NCBI GenBank assembly: GCA_030843315.1
Contig: JAUUPT010000062.1
Coordinates: 1-23,560 of the forward strand
Length of the DNA: 23,560 bases
Reading direction: 5' to 3'
DNA from: Bacteroidaceae bacterium
Lineage (GTDB): Bacteria; Bacteroidota; Bacteroidia; Bacteroidales; Bacteroidaceae
The notes under the pieces were generated by a model. The model was not told where the DNA came from. It saw nothing but the letters and a program-made list of their open reading frames with translations, and searched no databases. The position numbers and the translations under genes were made by a program. Of this stretch, positions 14,872 through 22,368 are shown one piece after another (the first letter of the stretch is position 1; every line of letters starts with the position of its first letter).

Positions 14872-17259
14872 TTAATCTCCCAAATGTATCCTCACCTTCC
14901 CGTAAAACGCCCGTCCCGCTTTTTGCAGGCTGAAGTTGTCGTACAGGTCTTCATCCGTAAAGTTGCGGCACTCGAATGAAAAGTTGTAGCGCCCCTTCTT
15001 CAGACTGTAGCTCAAAGCCAGATTATGCGAGAACTGGTTGGGCACGACAAAGTCACTGTTCTTACCCACGGCCTGCGAGTAGTAAGAGAAGCTGTGCATA
15101 TACTGGTTATCATAAGTCACCGAAAGCATATTGCCTTTCTTCCCAAAGTCACGCCAGTAAAAGTTCACATCGAAATCAGCGAATTGGTAAGGCACATTCG
15201 GCACTCTCGACTTATAGCCGATATTCTCCGTAGCGCCACCGGTTCCTATCTGCGTCTTCTCGTTATCACGCACATTCATCTGCGTAAAGTTTCCGCCCAC
15301 GCTCAGCCAGCGGCCCAGCCCATAGCGTGCCGACACATTATATCCCTTCGTCAGCACCTTTCCGTAGTTGGTATAGGCAGCCCCTTCCTTGCCACCGCTC
15401 AAATCCTGGATATTGCGCTGAATGTAGTCCTTTGTATTTCGATATACCACACCGCCTTCCACATAGATAGAATGCTTCCCGAAGGCCTTGGAATAGCTCA
15501 GGTTCAGGTTGATGTTATCACTGTTCTCGGGGCGGATGCCTACATCGCCGCTCTCCAAATCCTCGTCACCGAACATCTCCTCGATGGTAGGCAGGCGGTA
15601 AGCCTTTTCGTAAGATAGCTTCGCCTGCAAGCCGGGCAGCAGGAAGTAAGTTCCGGCAGCGCCATATCCCCACGAATCCACCGTGCGGCTGGTGCGCACA
15701 AAGTTACTGCCGGTCTCCGTTTCAGCTATCGGCCCTGCCACATACTGACGGTAGTACTTCCCGAATGCCGAGAAGTTCCATTTGTCCGAAGGCATCAGCC
15801 GGTAAGCCAAACCGGAGATATTCTTGCGAGTCTCCTTGGCAATGGGGTCTTTCTGCTCTTCCACAGCCAGCAGCGAGGTATTGTCGCGCCGGAAAGTGCT
15901 CAGCACATGATTGAATGTCAACGTATGTATTCTGTTTATGCGATAGTTCAGGGTCAGCGTACCGTTCCAGTTGTCACTGTTGGCACGGGAGTATTGGCGG
16001 GACTGCTCACCGGGACTGTTCAACGGATTCTTCTCCCCGCGCCAGTTATATTCGTAGCGGGCAGTGTCTACATTCGTGGTGGCATTGCGATTATAGTTGG
16101 CCGTCAGCACCATGTCCAGCCCCTTAATCATCAGGTTGCGCTTGCTATACTCCATCGAAGGCATCAGCGCATGGCCCCGGCGGTGCTTCTCTCCGAACAC
16201 CGTCTTTTGGCGCACCCCCGTCTGTATATCCTTGTACATGTGCGAGTAGGTAAAGCCGAACATCAGCCTATCCGCCCAACTCTTATCCACAACGCCTGCT
16301 TTAGCCACTACCGCTTCATTATGATAGGTGTCATTAAAGCGTTTCACACGATACTTCTCGCTTTCGTTGAAACTGCCTGTCTCGAAGTTTTTCACCGGGG
16401 CATCTACATAATAGTCATTATCCGAGTAGTTTTGGAAAGCATTGACTTCATACGTGAAACCGTTCTTGAAAGTCTGCCCCAGGTTGACATACGACTTATG
16501 GGTATTGAATGAACCGTAGGAATAAGATGCATCCAGGAACCACTTCCGGGGCTTCTTGTTGGTTACGATGTTGATAACGCCACCGATAGCATCCGTTCCG
16601 AATCCCACGGGCACCACCCCTTTATATACCTCTATACGGTCGGCAAAGCTCACAGGAATATTGTTCAGCCCGAACGAGTTACCCACCCCCTCTTGCGGCA
16701 CACCGTCTATAAACACCTTCACGTGCTTTCCGCTGAAACCATCGAGCATCAGCTGCATATCCGAACCCACACCACCTGCCTCGCGGAGTTTCATTCCAGG
16801 CGCTTTGGTCAGTGCATCGCTCAGATTCTTCGTCGTATTCTGCAACTCCTTCGTATCCACTGCCACGGCATTGAACGCCGACCGCTTGATGCGGCTCACT
16901 CCGGTAGATACAATCGTCACTTCGTCCAGCAACTGCGTTTCGGGTGTAATCGTCAGATTCTGCTTCACCCTGCCGCCTGCTGCCAGTTTCACCGGCATCT
17001 CCACCGTCTTATAGCCCACAGCAGATACTACCAGCGTGTAGCTGCCTGCAGGGGCCTTCAAATGATAAAGCCCCTCGTGGTTGGTAGTGCCGCCATAGTT
17101 CGTACCTTTCAGATAAACGGTTGCAAAGTCTACCGTTTCTTTCTCTGTAGATAGTATTCTGCCCGAGATTATTCCTCCATCCCCTCTCTGGGAGTAGGCG
17201 AACAAGGAGACCAATAAAAGAATGAGCAGAAGGGAAAGTTTTAATGTATGCGTTTTCAA
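14872..17259 (-). CDS. xusA: TonB-dependent outer-membrane receptor, XusA-like siderophore transporter
   Basis: The 795-residue receptor has a signal peptide (~1-23), a carboxypeptidase-regulatory-like domain (~30-105, GRILSTEKETVDFATVYLKG), a likely TonB box (DEVTIVS ~112), a plug domain (~125-235, LSDALTKAPGMKLREAGG, VFIDGVPQEG, IEVYKGVVPVGFGTDAIGG) and a 22-strand-type barrel to a C-terminal VRIHLGD. Its length is usual for siderophore receptors and shorter than SusC proteins. As first gene of the operon it would pull the ferric siderophore presented by the lipoprotein into the periplasm. A FecA/FhuA-like substrate range cannot be excluded; the neighbours favour the xenosiderophore assignment. 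Confidence 0.88.
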   Translation of the reverse strand: MKTHTLKLSLLLILLLVSLFAYSQRGDGGIISGRILSTEKETVDFATVYLKGTNYGGTTNHEGLYHLKAPAGSYTLVVSAVGYKTVEMPVKLAAGGRVKQNLTITPETQLLDEVTIVSTGVSRIKRSAFNAVAVDTKELQNTTKNLSDALTKAPGMKLREAGGVGSDMQLMLDGFSGKHVKVFIDGVPQEGVGNSFGLNNIPVSFADRIEVYKGVVPVGFGTDAIGGVINIVTNKKPRKWFLDASYSYGSFNTHKSYVNLGQTFKNGFTYEVNAFQNYSDNDYYVDAPVKNFETGSFNESEKYRVKRFNDTYHNEAVVAKAGVVDKSWADRLMFGFTYSHMYKDIQTGVRQKTVFGEKHRRGHALMPSMEYSKRNLMIKGLDMVLTANYNRNATTNVDTARYEYNWRGEKNPLNSPGEQSRQYSRANSDNWNGTLTLNYRINRIHTLTFNHVLSTFRRDNTSLLAVEEQKDPIAKETRKNISGLAYRLMPSDKWNFSAFGKYYRQYVAGPIAETETGSNFVRTSRTVDSWGYGAAGTYFLLPGLQAKLSYEKAYRLPTIEEMFGDEDLESGDVGIRPENSDNINLNLSYSKAFGKHSIYVEGGVVYRNTKDYIQRNIQDLSGGKEGAAYTNYGKVLTKGYNVSARYGLGRWLSVGGNFTQMNVRDNEKTQIGTGGATENIGYKSRVPNVPYQFADFDVNFYWRDFGKKGNMLSVTYDNQYMHSFSYYSQAVGKNSDFVVPNQFSHNLALSYSLKKGRYNFSFECRNFTDEDLYDNFSLQKAGRAFYGKVRIHLGD

Positions 17260-17295
17260 TTTATAATGATTAAGACGTTATTACTAATACCGGTG

Positions 17296-17326
17296 CAAAG
17301 GTCATTATAAAAAGGAGGTAAGTCAA
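17296..17326 (-). promoter_or_regulatory. Promoter of the xusA-xusB-xusC operon
   Basis: On the minus strand TTG (17326-17324), 20 nt spacer, GACCTTTG (17303-17296), one base from TAnnTTTG. It lies 36 nt upstream of the receptor ATG. The off-consensus first base would suit a regulated promoter (inference). Confidence 0.55.
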
Positions 17327-17345
17327 TCGCTATAAGCAGGTAAAA
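17324..17345. repeat. 22-nt direct repeat, copy 1
   Basis: CAATCGCTAT, four variable bases, AGGTAAAA. It matches 17380-17401 at 19 of 22 positions. This copy covers the -33 box of the xusA promoter. Confidence 0.6.
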
Positions 17346-17380
17346 AAAATGCTGCACATACCCATTTTAGTATATGCAGC
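17342..17380 (-). terminator. Intrinsic terminator of the queuosine operon
   Basis: An 11-bp stem with one mismatch (17351-17361 with 17370-17380) and an 8-nt loop is followed on the minus strand by a run of eight T (17349-17342). It lies 30 nt after the queF stop. Confidence 0.8.
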
Positions 17381-17401
17381 AATCGCTATTTGTAGGTAAA
17401 A
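17380..17401. repeat. 22-nt direct repeat, copy 2
   Basis: Second copy of the repeat at 17324-17345, placed between the queF stop and the terminator hairpin, so the two copies bracket the hairpin and its T-run. Confidence 0.6.
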
Positions 17402-17409
17402 GCAGGGTT

Positions 17410-17865
17410 TTACTCCCGGTTCATCAGCCTATGTTCCGCCATTTTCTCGTACTTCGTGCCGGGACGCCCATAGTTGGTATAAGGATAAATAGAGATGCCT
17501 CCACGCGGAGTAAAGATCCCCGTCACTTCAATATACTTCGGATTCATCAACCCGATAAGATCCTTCATAATAATATTTACGCAGTCCTCATGGAAAGCCC
17601 CGTGATTGCGAAAGCTGAAGAGATACAGTTTCAAGCTCTTGCTCTCCACCATCTTGATATCGGGAATATAACTGATGCGTATCTCCGCAAAGTCCGGCTG
17701 CCCGGTAATGGGGCATAAGCTGGTAAACTCAGGGCAGTTGAACCGCACCCAATAATCATTGTCCGGATGTTTGTTATCAAACGCTTCCAGCACTTCAGGC
17801 GCATAGTCCTGTTTGTATTCTGTCTTTCTTCCTAATAGGGAAAGTTGATCTTTCAATTCAGTCAT
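17410..17865 (-). CDS. queF: NADPH-dependent 7-cyano-7-deazaguanine (preQ0) reductase
   Basis: The 151-residue enzyme is the short, single-domain QueF type. It carries the nucleophile in EFTSLCPITGQPDFAE (Cys51, with acid Asp58) and the QueF signature ESKSLKLY (74-81) followed by SFRNHG and HEDC (92-95). It reduces the nitrile of preQ0 to the amine of preQ1 in the cytoplasm, the step before insertion into tRNA. It follows queC by 11 nt and is the last gene of the operon. Confidence 0.95.
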   Translation of the reverse strand: MTELKDQLSLLGRKTEYKQDYAPEVLEAFDNKHPDNDYWVRFNCPEFTSLCPITGQPDFAEIRISYIPDIKMVESKSLKLYLFSFRNHGAFHEDCVNIIMKDLIGLMNPKYIEVTGIFTPRGGISIYPYTNYGRPGTKYEKMAEHRLMNRE

Positions 17866-17876
17866 AATGATATATT

Positions 17877-18536
17877 TTAATAGTTACGCGAAGCCAGATA
17901 CTTCTCCAATCCTTCCCTCCGCAGCCTGCACGCCGGGCAGTGTCCGCATCCGTCCCCCTGCACCCCGTTATAGCAAGTCAGCGTCTCATGCCGGATAAGG
18001 TCAAGCACCCCCAGTTCATCCGCCAGCGCCCAAGTTTCTGCTTTATCAATCCACATCAGCGGCGTATGCAGCACAAACTGCTCATCCATCGCCAGGTTCA
18101 GCGTCACGTTCAGCGACTTTATGAAGGCATCCCGGCAATCGGGATACCCGCTGAAGTCCGTCTGCGAAACCCCGGTCACAATATGGCTGATGCCCCGCTC
18201 GCGGGCATATACAGCGGCAATGCTCAGAAAAAACAGGTTGCGCCCCGGCACAAAAGTATTCGGAAAGCTATCCGCCGGTTTTTCCTGATCCATCACCATC
18301 GTCGTATCGGTCAATGAATTGTGTCCCAGCTTGCCGATGAACGAAACATCCATCGCCTCAAACTCCACACCCGCCTTGCGGGCTATCTCCCTTGCCAGTT
18401 TCACTTCCTTCTGATGCTTCTGACCATACAGGAAACTCAGTGCATGCACCTCCTCAAACTCACGCTTTGCCCAAAACAGGCAAGTGGTGGAGTCCTGCCC
18501 GCCACTGAATACTACCAATGCTTTTTTTCTATCCAT
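17877..18536 (-). CDS. queC: 7-cyano-7-deazaguanine synthase
   Basis: The 219-residue protein has the PP-loop ATP-binding motif SGGQDST (11-17), the FVPGRNLFFLS segment (95-105) and four zinc cysteines (Cys188, Cys197, Cys200, Cys203). It converts 7-carboxy-7-deazaguanine to preQ0 with ATP and ammonia. queD and queE are not in the window. The start ATG lies 6 nt after the transporter stop, so the two are cotranscribed. Confidence 0.96.
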   Translation of the reverse strand: MDRKKALVVFSGGQDSTTCLFWAKREFEEVHALSFLYGQKHQKEVKLAREIARKAGVEFEAMDVSFIGKLGHNSLTDTTMVMDQEKPADSFPNTFVPGRNLFFLSIAAVYARERGISHIVTGVSQTDFSGYPDCRDAFIKSLNVTLNLAMDEQFVLHTPLMWIDKAETWALADELGVLDLIRHETLTCYNGVQGDGCGHCPACRLRREGLEKYLASRNY

Positions 18537-18542
18537 ATCCCG

Positions 18543-19223
18543 TTATATTTCTTTTATTTTCAATATGTTATAAGATATTCCATCGTCATATACATCGCTG
18601 CCGTCTATCCGCTTAATCGCCTTCACCACACGGATGGTCACCGGCAATATCAGCACCTCGTACATGGATTTCAGTACAATCTGAACGCACATCATCACCA
18701 GCAGTTCCTTCCACGCAATGATTCCGCCGAACGCTACGGGGAAGAATATCAGCGAGTCCGCCGTTTCGCCCACCACCGTCGACCAGATGGCACGGGCAGA
18801 GAAGTTCCGTCCCCCACTCGCCACCTTCATACGGCTCATCACATAAGCATTCAGAAACGAGCCTACAAGGAATGCCGACAGACTGGCCACCACGATGCGC
18901 GGCGCCATGCCAAAGACGAAATTAAAGTGAGGCGCCCCGTCCCAGAAGGGTGCCGCAGGCAATGCCACCGCTATCAGCCCCAGCAACACCACGAAGAAGT
19001 TCATGGCAAAACCGCTCCAGATAATCAGGCGCGCTTTGCGAAATCCCCAGACCTCGGCAATGCAGTCGTTGATAATATAAGAAATAGGGAAAACCAAAAG
19101 TCCGGCCGTCACGGTGATACCGAAGACCTGGATAACTTTCGTTTCAAGAAGATTCGCCGCTATCAGACAGACATTGAACAGAATGCCCAGCAGCATAAAA
19201 GGTACAGATACTTTTTGCTTCAT
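18543..19223 (-). CDS. yhhQ: Queuosine-precursor transporter, YhhQ / VUT family
   Basis: The 226-residue integral membrane protein has about six helices and family hallmarks: FPISYIINDCIAEVWGFRKAR (~55-75), PRIVVASLSAFLVGSFLNAYVMSR (~107-130) and TVVGETADSLIFFPVAFGG (~148-166). YhhQ-type proteins import queuosine precursors such as preQ0 and preQ1 across the inner membrane. As first gene of the unit with queC and queF it couples salvage to synthesis. The start at 19223 sits 1 nt after an AGGAG that belongs to the candidate riboswitch; a second Met at codon 10 is possible but less likely because the sequence before it fits the family. Confidence 0.88.
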   Translation of the reverse strand: MKQKVSVPFMLLGILFNVCLIAANLLETKVIQVFGITVTAGLLVFPISYIINDCIAEVWGFRKARLIIWSGFAMNFFVVLLGLIAVALPAAPFWDGAPHFNFVFGMAPRIVVASLSAFLVGSFLNAYVMSRMKVASGGRNFSARAIWSTVVGETADSLIFFPVAFGGIIAWKELLVMMCVQIVLKSMYEVLILPVTIRVVKAIKRIDGSDVYDDGISYNILKIKEI

Positions 19224-19224
19224 A

Positions 19225-19258
19225 CTCCTGTTTTTTACGTGGTGTTCTAGAATACACG
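19225..19258 (-). promoter_or_regulatory. Candidate preQ1-I riboswitch in the transporter leader
   Basis: On the minus strand the leader has a short P1 stem (CGTG 19258-19255 with CACG 19241-19238) enclosing a loop with TTCTAG and ACACC. The A-rich tail TAAAAAACAGGAG then runs up to the ATG. The B. subtilis queC-operon preQ1-I aptamer has the same ordered elements: UUCUAG, ACACC and AUAAAAAAC. TTCT in the loop can pair with AGGA in the tail, giving the expected H-type pseudoknot and covering the sequence just before the start codon, which implies translational control. The identification is by eye and the P1 stem is only 4 bp. An alternative GTGT/ACAC hairpin is possible. Confidence 0.62.
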
Positions 19259-19307
19259 ACCGCTATTCACGGCATCATACATGCTTTGTTCTTCGTTAAA
19301 TCGGGCA

Positions 19308-19337
19308 CAAAGGTACGCTTTCTTCCGTTTTCTGCAA
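19308..19337 (-). promoter_or_regulatory. Promoter of the yhhQ-queC-queF operon
   Basis: On the minus strand TTTTG (TTG ending at 19335), 19 nt spacer, TACCTTTG (19315-19308): a full consensus. The leader to the ATG is about 75-80 nt, enough to hold the candidate riboswitch. Confidence 0.8.
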
Positions 19338-19389
19338 AACCATTTCGGAATTAAGTTGTTGAAAGCACATTCACCAAAACCTAACTTAA

Positions 19390-20670
19390 ATGAAAACAAT
19401 CTTAAAAGCAATGTTTCTGCTGTGTGGCATCGGACTGTCTACGTCCGCCGCCCACGCGCAAAAAGAAGTGATTATCGACGACGATGCTTCCAATGGCATC
19501 GTCATGGTTACCATCGACAAGGCGGGCGACGAAATAATCCGCATCATGAACGAGTCACAACTGCCCTACATCCACGACCCGCAGGCGCCGCGCTTTCTGT
19601 TGATGGACAAGCAGGGGAAGTTTGCGCTGGGTATAGGCGGCTACGTGCGTGCCACCGGCGAGTACGACTTCGGAGGAATCGTAGACAACATCGACTTTAT
19701 CCCTGCCGATATTCCCGCCGGCAGTAAAATCAAGAACCAGTTCCAGATGGATGCCAGCACTGCCACCATCTTTCTGAAACTGGTGGGCCACACCCGCTTG
19801 CTGGGCGACTTCGTGGTATATACCGCCGGTAACTTCCGTGGCGGCGGCAAGACGTTCCAGTTGCGCAATGCCTATATGTCCTTCCGCAACCTGACGGTGG
19901 GCTACAACTACGGCGGTTTTATGGATCTGGGCGCCCTACCCTCCACCATCGACTTCCAGGGACCTAACGGCGCCGCTTTCTACCGTGCCACCCAGCTGGC
20001 TTACACCTACAAAGGTCTGAAGAACTTCCGCTTCAACGCCTCCATCGAAGCCCCGGTAGTGGACGGCACCACCAACAGTTCGCTGACCATCGCCCAGCAG
20101 CGCATGCCGGACTTCACCGCCTATGCGCAATACGGTTGGAACAGCAGCAGCCATTTCCGTGTGGGAGGCATCATCCGCAGCATGACGTACACCAGCGCCC
20201 AGAGCGACAAGGCATCCAGCGTCACCGGTTACGGCGTACAGGCTTCCACCACCTTCAACATCTGTAAGAAGTGGCAATTCTTCGGCCAGGCAAACTACGG
20301 AAAGGGCATCGGGCAATACCTGAACGACATCAGCAATCTGAACGTAGACATCGTGCCCAATCCCGAAAAGGAAGGCAAGATGCAGGCATTACCCATGCTG
20401 GGCTGGTATGCAGGTTTGCAGTATAACATCAGTCCCAAGGTATTCCTGTCCAGCACATACAGTATGTCCCGCCTCTACTCCGAGAAGGGCTACCCCAACG
20501 ACGTGCCAAGTACCTATCGCTACGGGCAATACTTCGTTGCCAACGTATTCTGGAATGTGACTCCGAACATGCAGGTAGGAGCCGAATACCTGCGTGGCTG
20601 GCGCACCAACTTCGACGACTCCACGAACCATGCCAACCGGATGAACCTATTGTTGCAGTATTCTTTCTAA
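19390..20670 (+). CDS. DcaP-like outer-membrane porin
   Basis: The 426-residue protein has a signal peptide (~1-23, SAAHAQ), a short helical/acidic N-terminal region, then a beta-barrel from ~72 (GKFALGIGGYVRATGEYDF). Alternating strands follow, ending in the C-terminal aromatic NLLLQYSF expected for outer-membrane insertion. FQLRNAYMSFRNLTVGYNYG, then ALPSTIDFQGPNG, is the pattern of DcaP-family trimeric porins, which pass small anionic solutes. The gene is visibly richer in G+C at third positions than its neighbours, as expected for an abundant protein. No strong -7 element was found in the 70 nt upstream; TAAGTTGT near 19353 is a poor match. Confidence 0.8.
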   Translation: MKTILKAMFLLCGIGLSTSAAHAQKEVIIDDDASNGIVMVTIDKAGDEIIRIMNESQLPYIHDPQAPRFLLMDKQGKFALGIGGYVRATGEYDFGGIVDNIDFIPADIPAGSKIKNQFQMDASTATIFLKLVGHTRLLGDFVVYTAGNFRGGGKTFQLRNAYMSFRNLTVGYNYGGFMDLGALPSTIDFQGPNGAAFYRATQLAYTYKGLKNFRFNASIEAPVVDGTTNSSLTIAQQRMPDFTAYAQYGWNSSSHFRVGGIIRSMTYTSAQSDKASSVTGYGVQASTTFNICKKWQFFGQANYGKGIGQYLNDISNLNVDIVPNPEKEGKMQALPMLGWYAGLQYNISPKVFLSSTYSMSRLYSEKGYPNDVPSTYRYGQYFVANVFWNVTPNMQVGAEYLRGWRTNFDDSTNHANRMNLLLQYSF

Positions 20671-20688
20671 ATTCATTATTTAAAGCAA

Positions 20689-20724
20689 GAAAGCCGCCCC
20701 GAGCATTACTCGGTGGCGGCTTTC
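20689..20724. terminator. Bidirectional terminator between the two outer-membrane protein genes
   Basis: GAAAGCCGCC (20689-20698) pairs with GGCGGCTTTC (20715-20724), and CCGAG pairs with CTCGG inside with one bulged T and a 5-nt loop. It lies between convergent stops at 20670 and 20753. Confidence 0.85.
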
Positions 20725-20752
20725 TCCGTATATGAATGGATGGATTGTGAAA

Positions 20753-22108
20753 TCAGAACTTGTAGTCAAGGCTAAGGCCGAACACTTTGTTAGTACGGCT
20801 ATATACATTCGTACCGCTCAATCCGGTACCATTATAGTTCTGGGAACTCTTAGTGTAATCGTCATAAGTAGTCCACATATAACCCACATTCAGACTGGCT
20901 TTTTCAGTCAGATTCAACTTAGCTCCAAAACCCAACGTATAAGAATCGCAAGAGAAACTGGTATCACTCTGAAAGTTGTCGGACAATCCGTAATCCGTAA
21001 TCTGACCACCACAACTCAGTGTCAAGTGCTTGGTTACATCCCATTCGATACCTGCCAGATACTCATTGGTTCCTTTCGTCAGGAACTTCTGCTTGCCATT
21101 TGCCATGCCTGCACTCTTGTCATCAAAGAAGTGATATTCTACAGATGCACGCAGCACCGGAAGGAACTCGTAAGCAACCGCCACGGAAAGCATGGAAGGT
21201 ATGTCGTTCGGAGTATTCACACCGTCCTTATAGGGACCTACCAAGCCCTCTGCCTCTGGCTCATAATCCAGATTATTGGTTTTATTCTCAATATTCATGT
21301 TAGTCATGAACTCATACTTGGCTCCAAAGTTCAACTTGTTCCATTTCATATCCACGCCTATCACCGGAGTCAGTCCCCAACCTGTCTGATCGCAATCCAA
21401 CGCCAGATGCATCAAGGTCGTATCGCCCGCTTTGGCAGTCAGAAAGCCTTCATAGCCGCCCGTGAAATAGTTCATACGTCCACCCGCAAAGGCCGAAAGC
21501 CACTCATTGATTTTATAAGTCAGCCCCAACTGCACAGAGTAGATATATTGTCGACCATCCATCGCGCTAAGGATACTATACTTGTCAGGAGTCATTATCG
21601 GTCCACCTTGCGCCACTCCCTTCAAACTTTTCTGGAATATGCCTGCCATAGCAGCCGACTCGAACATAGGCAGACCATCGTCAAACGACGCCTTTCCTCC
21701 ACCACCGGTAACAGCGAAGAAACCGGAAATAGTCCAGTCACCGTTCTTATAAGCTGCGAACACGCTGGGAATAACCGGAGCTGCCGCTTTTCCCTCATAA
21801 TACTTATTGTAAGGTTGAGCAGAAACAGTAGGCTTTGTACCATCAAAACCATTATAAGTAAAGAAACTTGCATCAATATCTCTCGTTTGGAAAGCGCTCT
21901 GAATGCTCAAGGAAACATGAAAGCCGTCTTTCGATAAAAAAGCCAAACCGGCAGGATTGGACAAAGCACCGTCTATTTCGGTGGTAGCACCACGAGACAA
22001 CATACGAAGAAAAGCAGGATGTTGATTCGTATTCGTCAGGAGACCTCCTGCGAAAGTTGGAATTGAAACGATTAGCATCGCAATACTAATCAATAAATTT
22101 TTTCTCAT
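20753..22108 (-). CDS. FadL / OmpP1-like outer-membrane transporter
   Basis: The 451-residue protein has a signal peptide (~1-20, PTFAGG). The FadL-type N-terminus follows: TNQHPAFLRMLSRGATTEIDGALSNPAGLAFL, with the NPAGL signature of the hatch region. The rest is a beta-barrel of alternating hydrophobics closing with KVFGLSLDYKF, a C-terminal Phe. FadL-family channels pass hydrophobic compounds such as fatty acids or aromatics sideways into the outer membrane. The substrate here is unknown. It is a single gene with a strong promoter. Confidence 0.82.
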   Translation of the reverse strand: MRKNLLISIAMLIVSIPTFAGGLLTNTNQHPAFLRMLSRGATTEIDGALSNPAGLAFLSKDGFHVSLSIQSAFQTRDIDASFFTYNGFDGTKPTVSAQPYNKYYEGKAAAPVIPSVFAAYKNGDWTISGFFAVTGGGGKASFDDGLPMFESAAMAGIFQKSLKGVAQGGPIMTPDKYSILSAMDGRQYIYSVQLGLTYKINEWLSAFAGGRMNYFTGGYEGFLTAKAGDTTLMHLALDCDQTGWGLTPVIGVDMKWNKLNFGAKYEFMTNMNIENKTNNLDYEPEAEGLVGPYKDGVNTPNDIPSMLSVAVAYEFLPVLRASVEYHFFDDKSAGMANGKQKFLTKGTNEYLAGIEWDVTKHLTLSCGGQITDYGLSDNFQSDTSFSCDSYTLGFGAKLNLTEKASLNVGYMWTTYDDYTKSSQNYNGTGLSGTNVYSRTNKVFGLSLDYKF

Positions 22109-22135
22109 CTAAATCATTTTTTATTGTTTCGGGCG

Positions 22136-22143
22136 CAAAGGTA
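22136..22143 (-). promoter_or_regulatory. -7 promoter element of the FadL-like gene
   Basis: TACCTTTG on the minus strand, 27 nt before the ATG at 22108. The flanking GCGCCCG matches the context of the yhhQ promoter. A TTT about 19-20 nt upstream can serve as -33. Confidence 0.7.
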
Positions 22144-22155
22144 CAATAATATTGC

Positions 22156-22176
22156 GCACAAAAAAGCGTTTTGTGC
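22156..22176. repeat. Inverted repeat over the -33 region of the FadL-like promoter
   Basis: GCACAAAA (22156-22163), 5-nt spacer, TTTTGTGC (22169-22176), a perfect 8-bp dyad. Its position over the -33 box suits a repressor or activator operator rather than a terminator. Confidence 0.5.
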
Positions 22177-22368
22177 AGAAAGTTGTACACACTGAGACAT
22201 TTTTAGTAAAAAGGCAGATAGTTTCTATTGAAACGATACTATGACAATACATTTAAATTTTAGTACAAGGCATACAACAGAATTGTTCATATAAAAACAA
22301 TTAGTTTTATAAGATGAGAAAACGCAACTATTTTTTCAAACCAACTTAGAAAACTTATATAATTGTAA

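Noticed and set aside
18321..19250. 309-codon plus-strand frame opposite queC and yhhQ
   Set aside because: His- and Arg-rich low-complexity translation antisense to two recognised genes.
20732..21937. 401-codon open frame on the plus strand opposite the FadL-like gene
   Set aside because: It is antisense to a well-supported outer-membrane protein gene; its composition is that of a shadow frame.
22177..22368. AT-rich gap examined for tRNA, att site or small gene
   Set aside because: Only weak imperfect hairpins (for example GTTTC-TATT-GAAAC at 22221-22234) were seen; no cloverleaf, integrase or open frame supports a feature.
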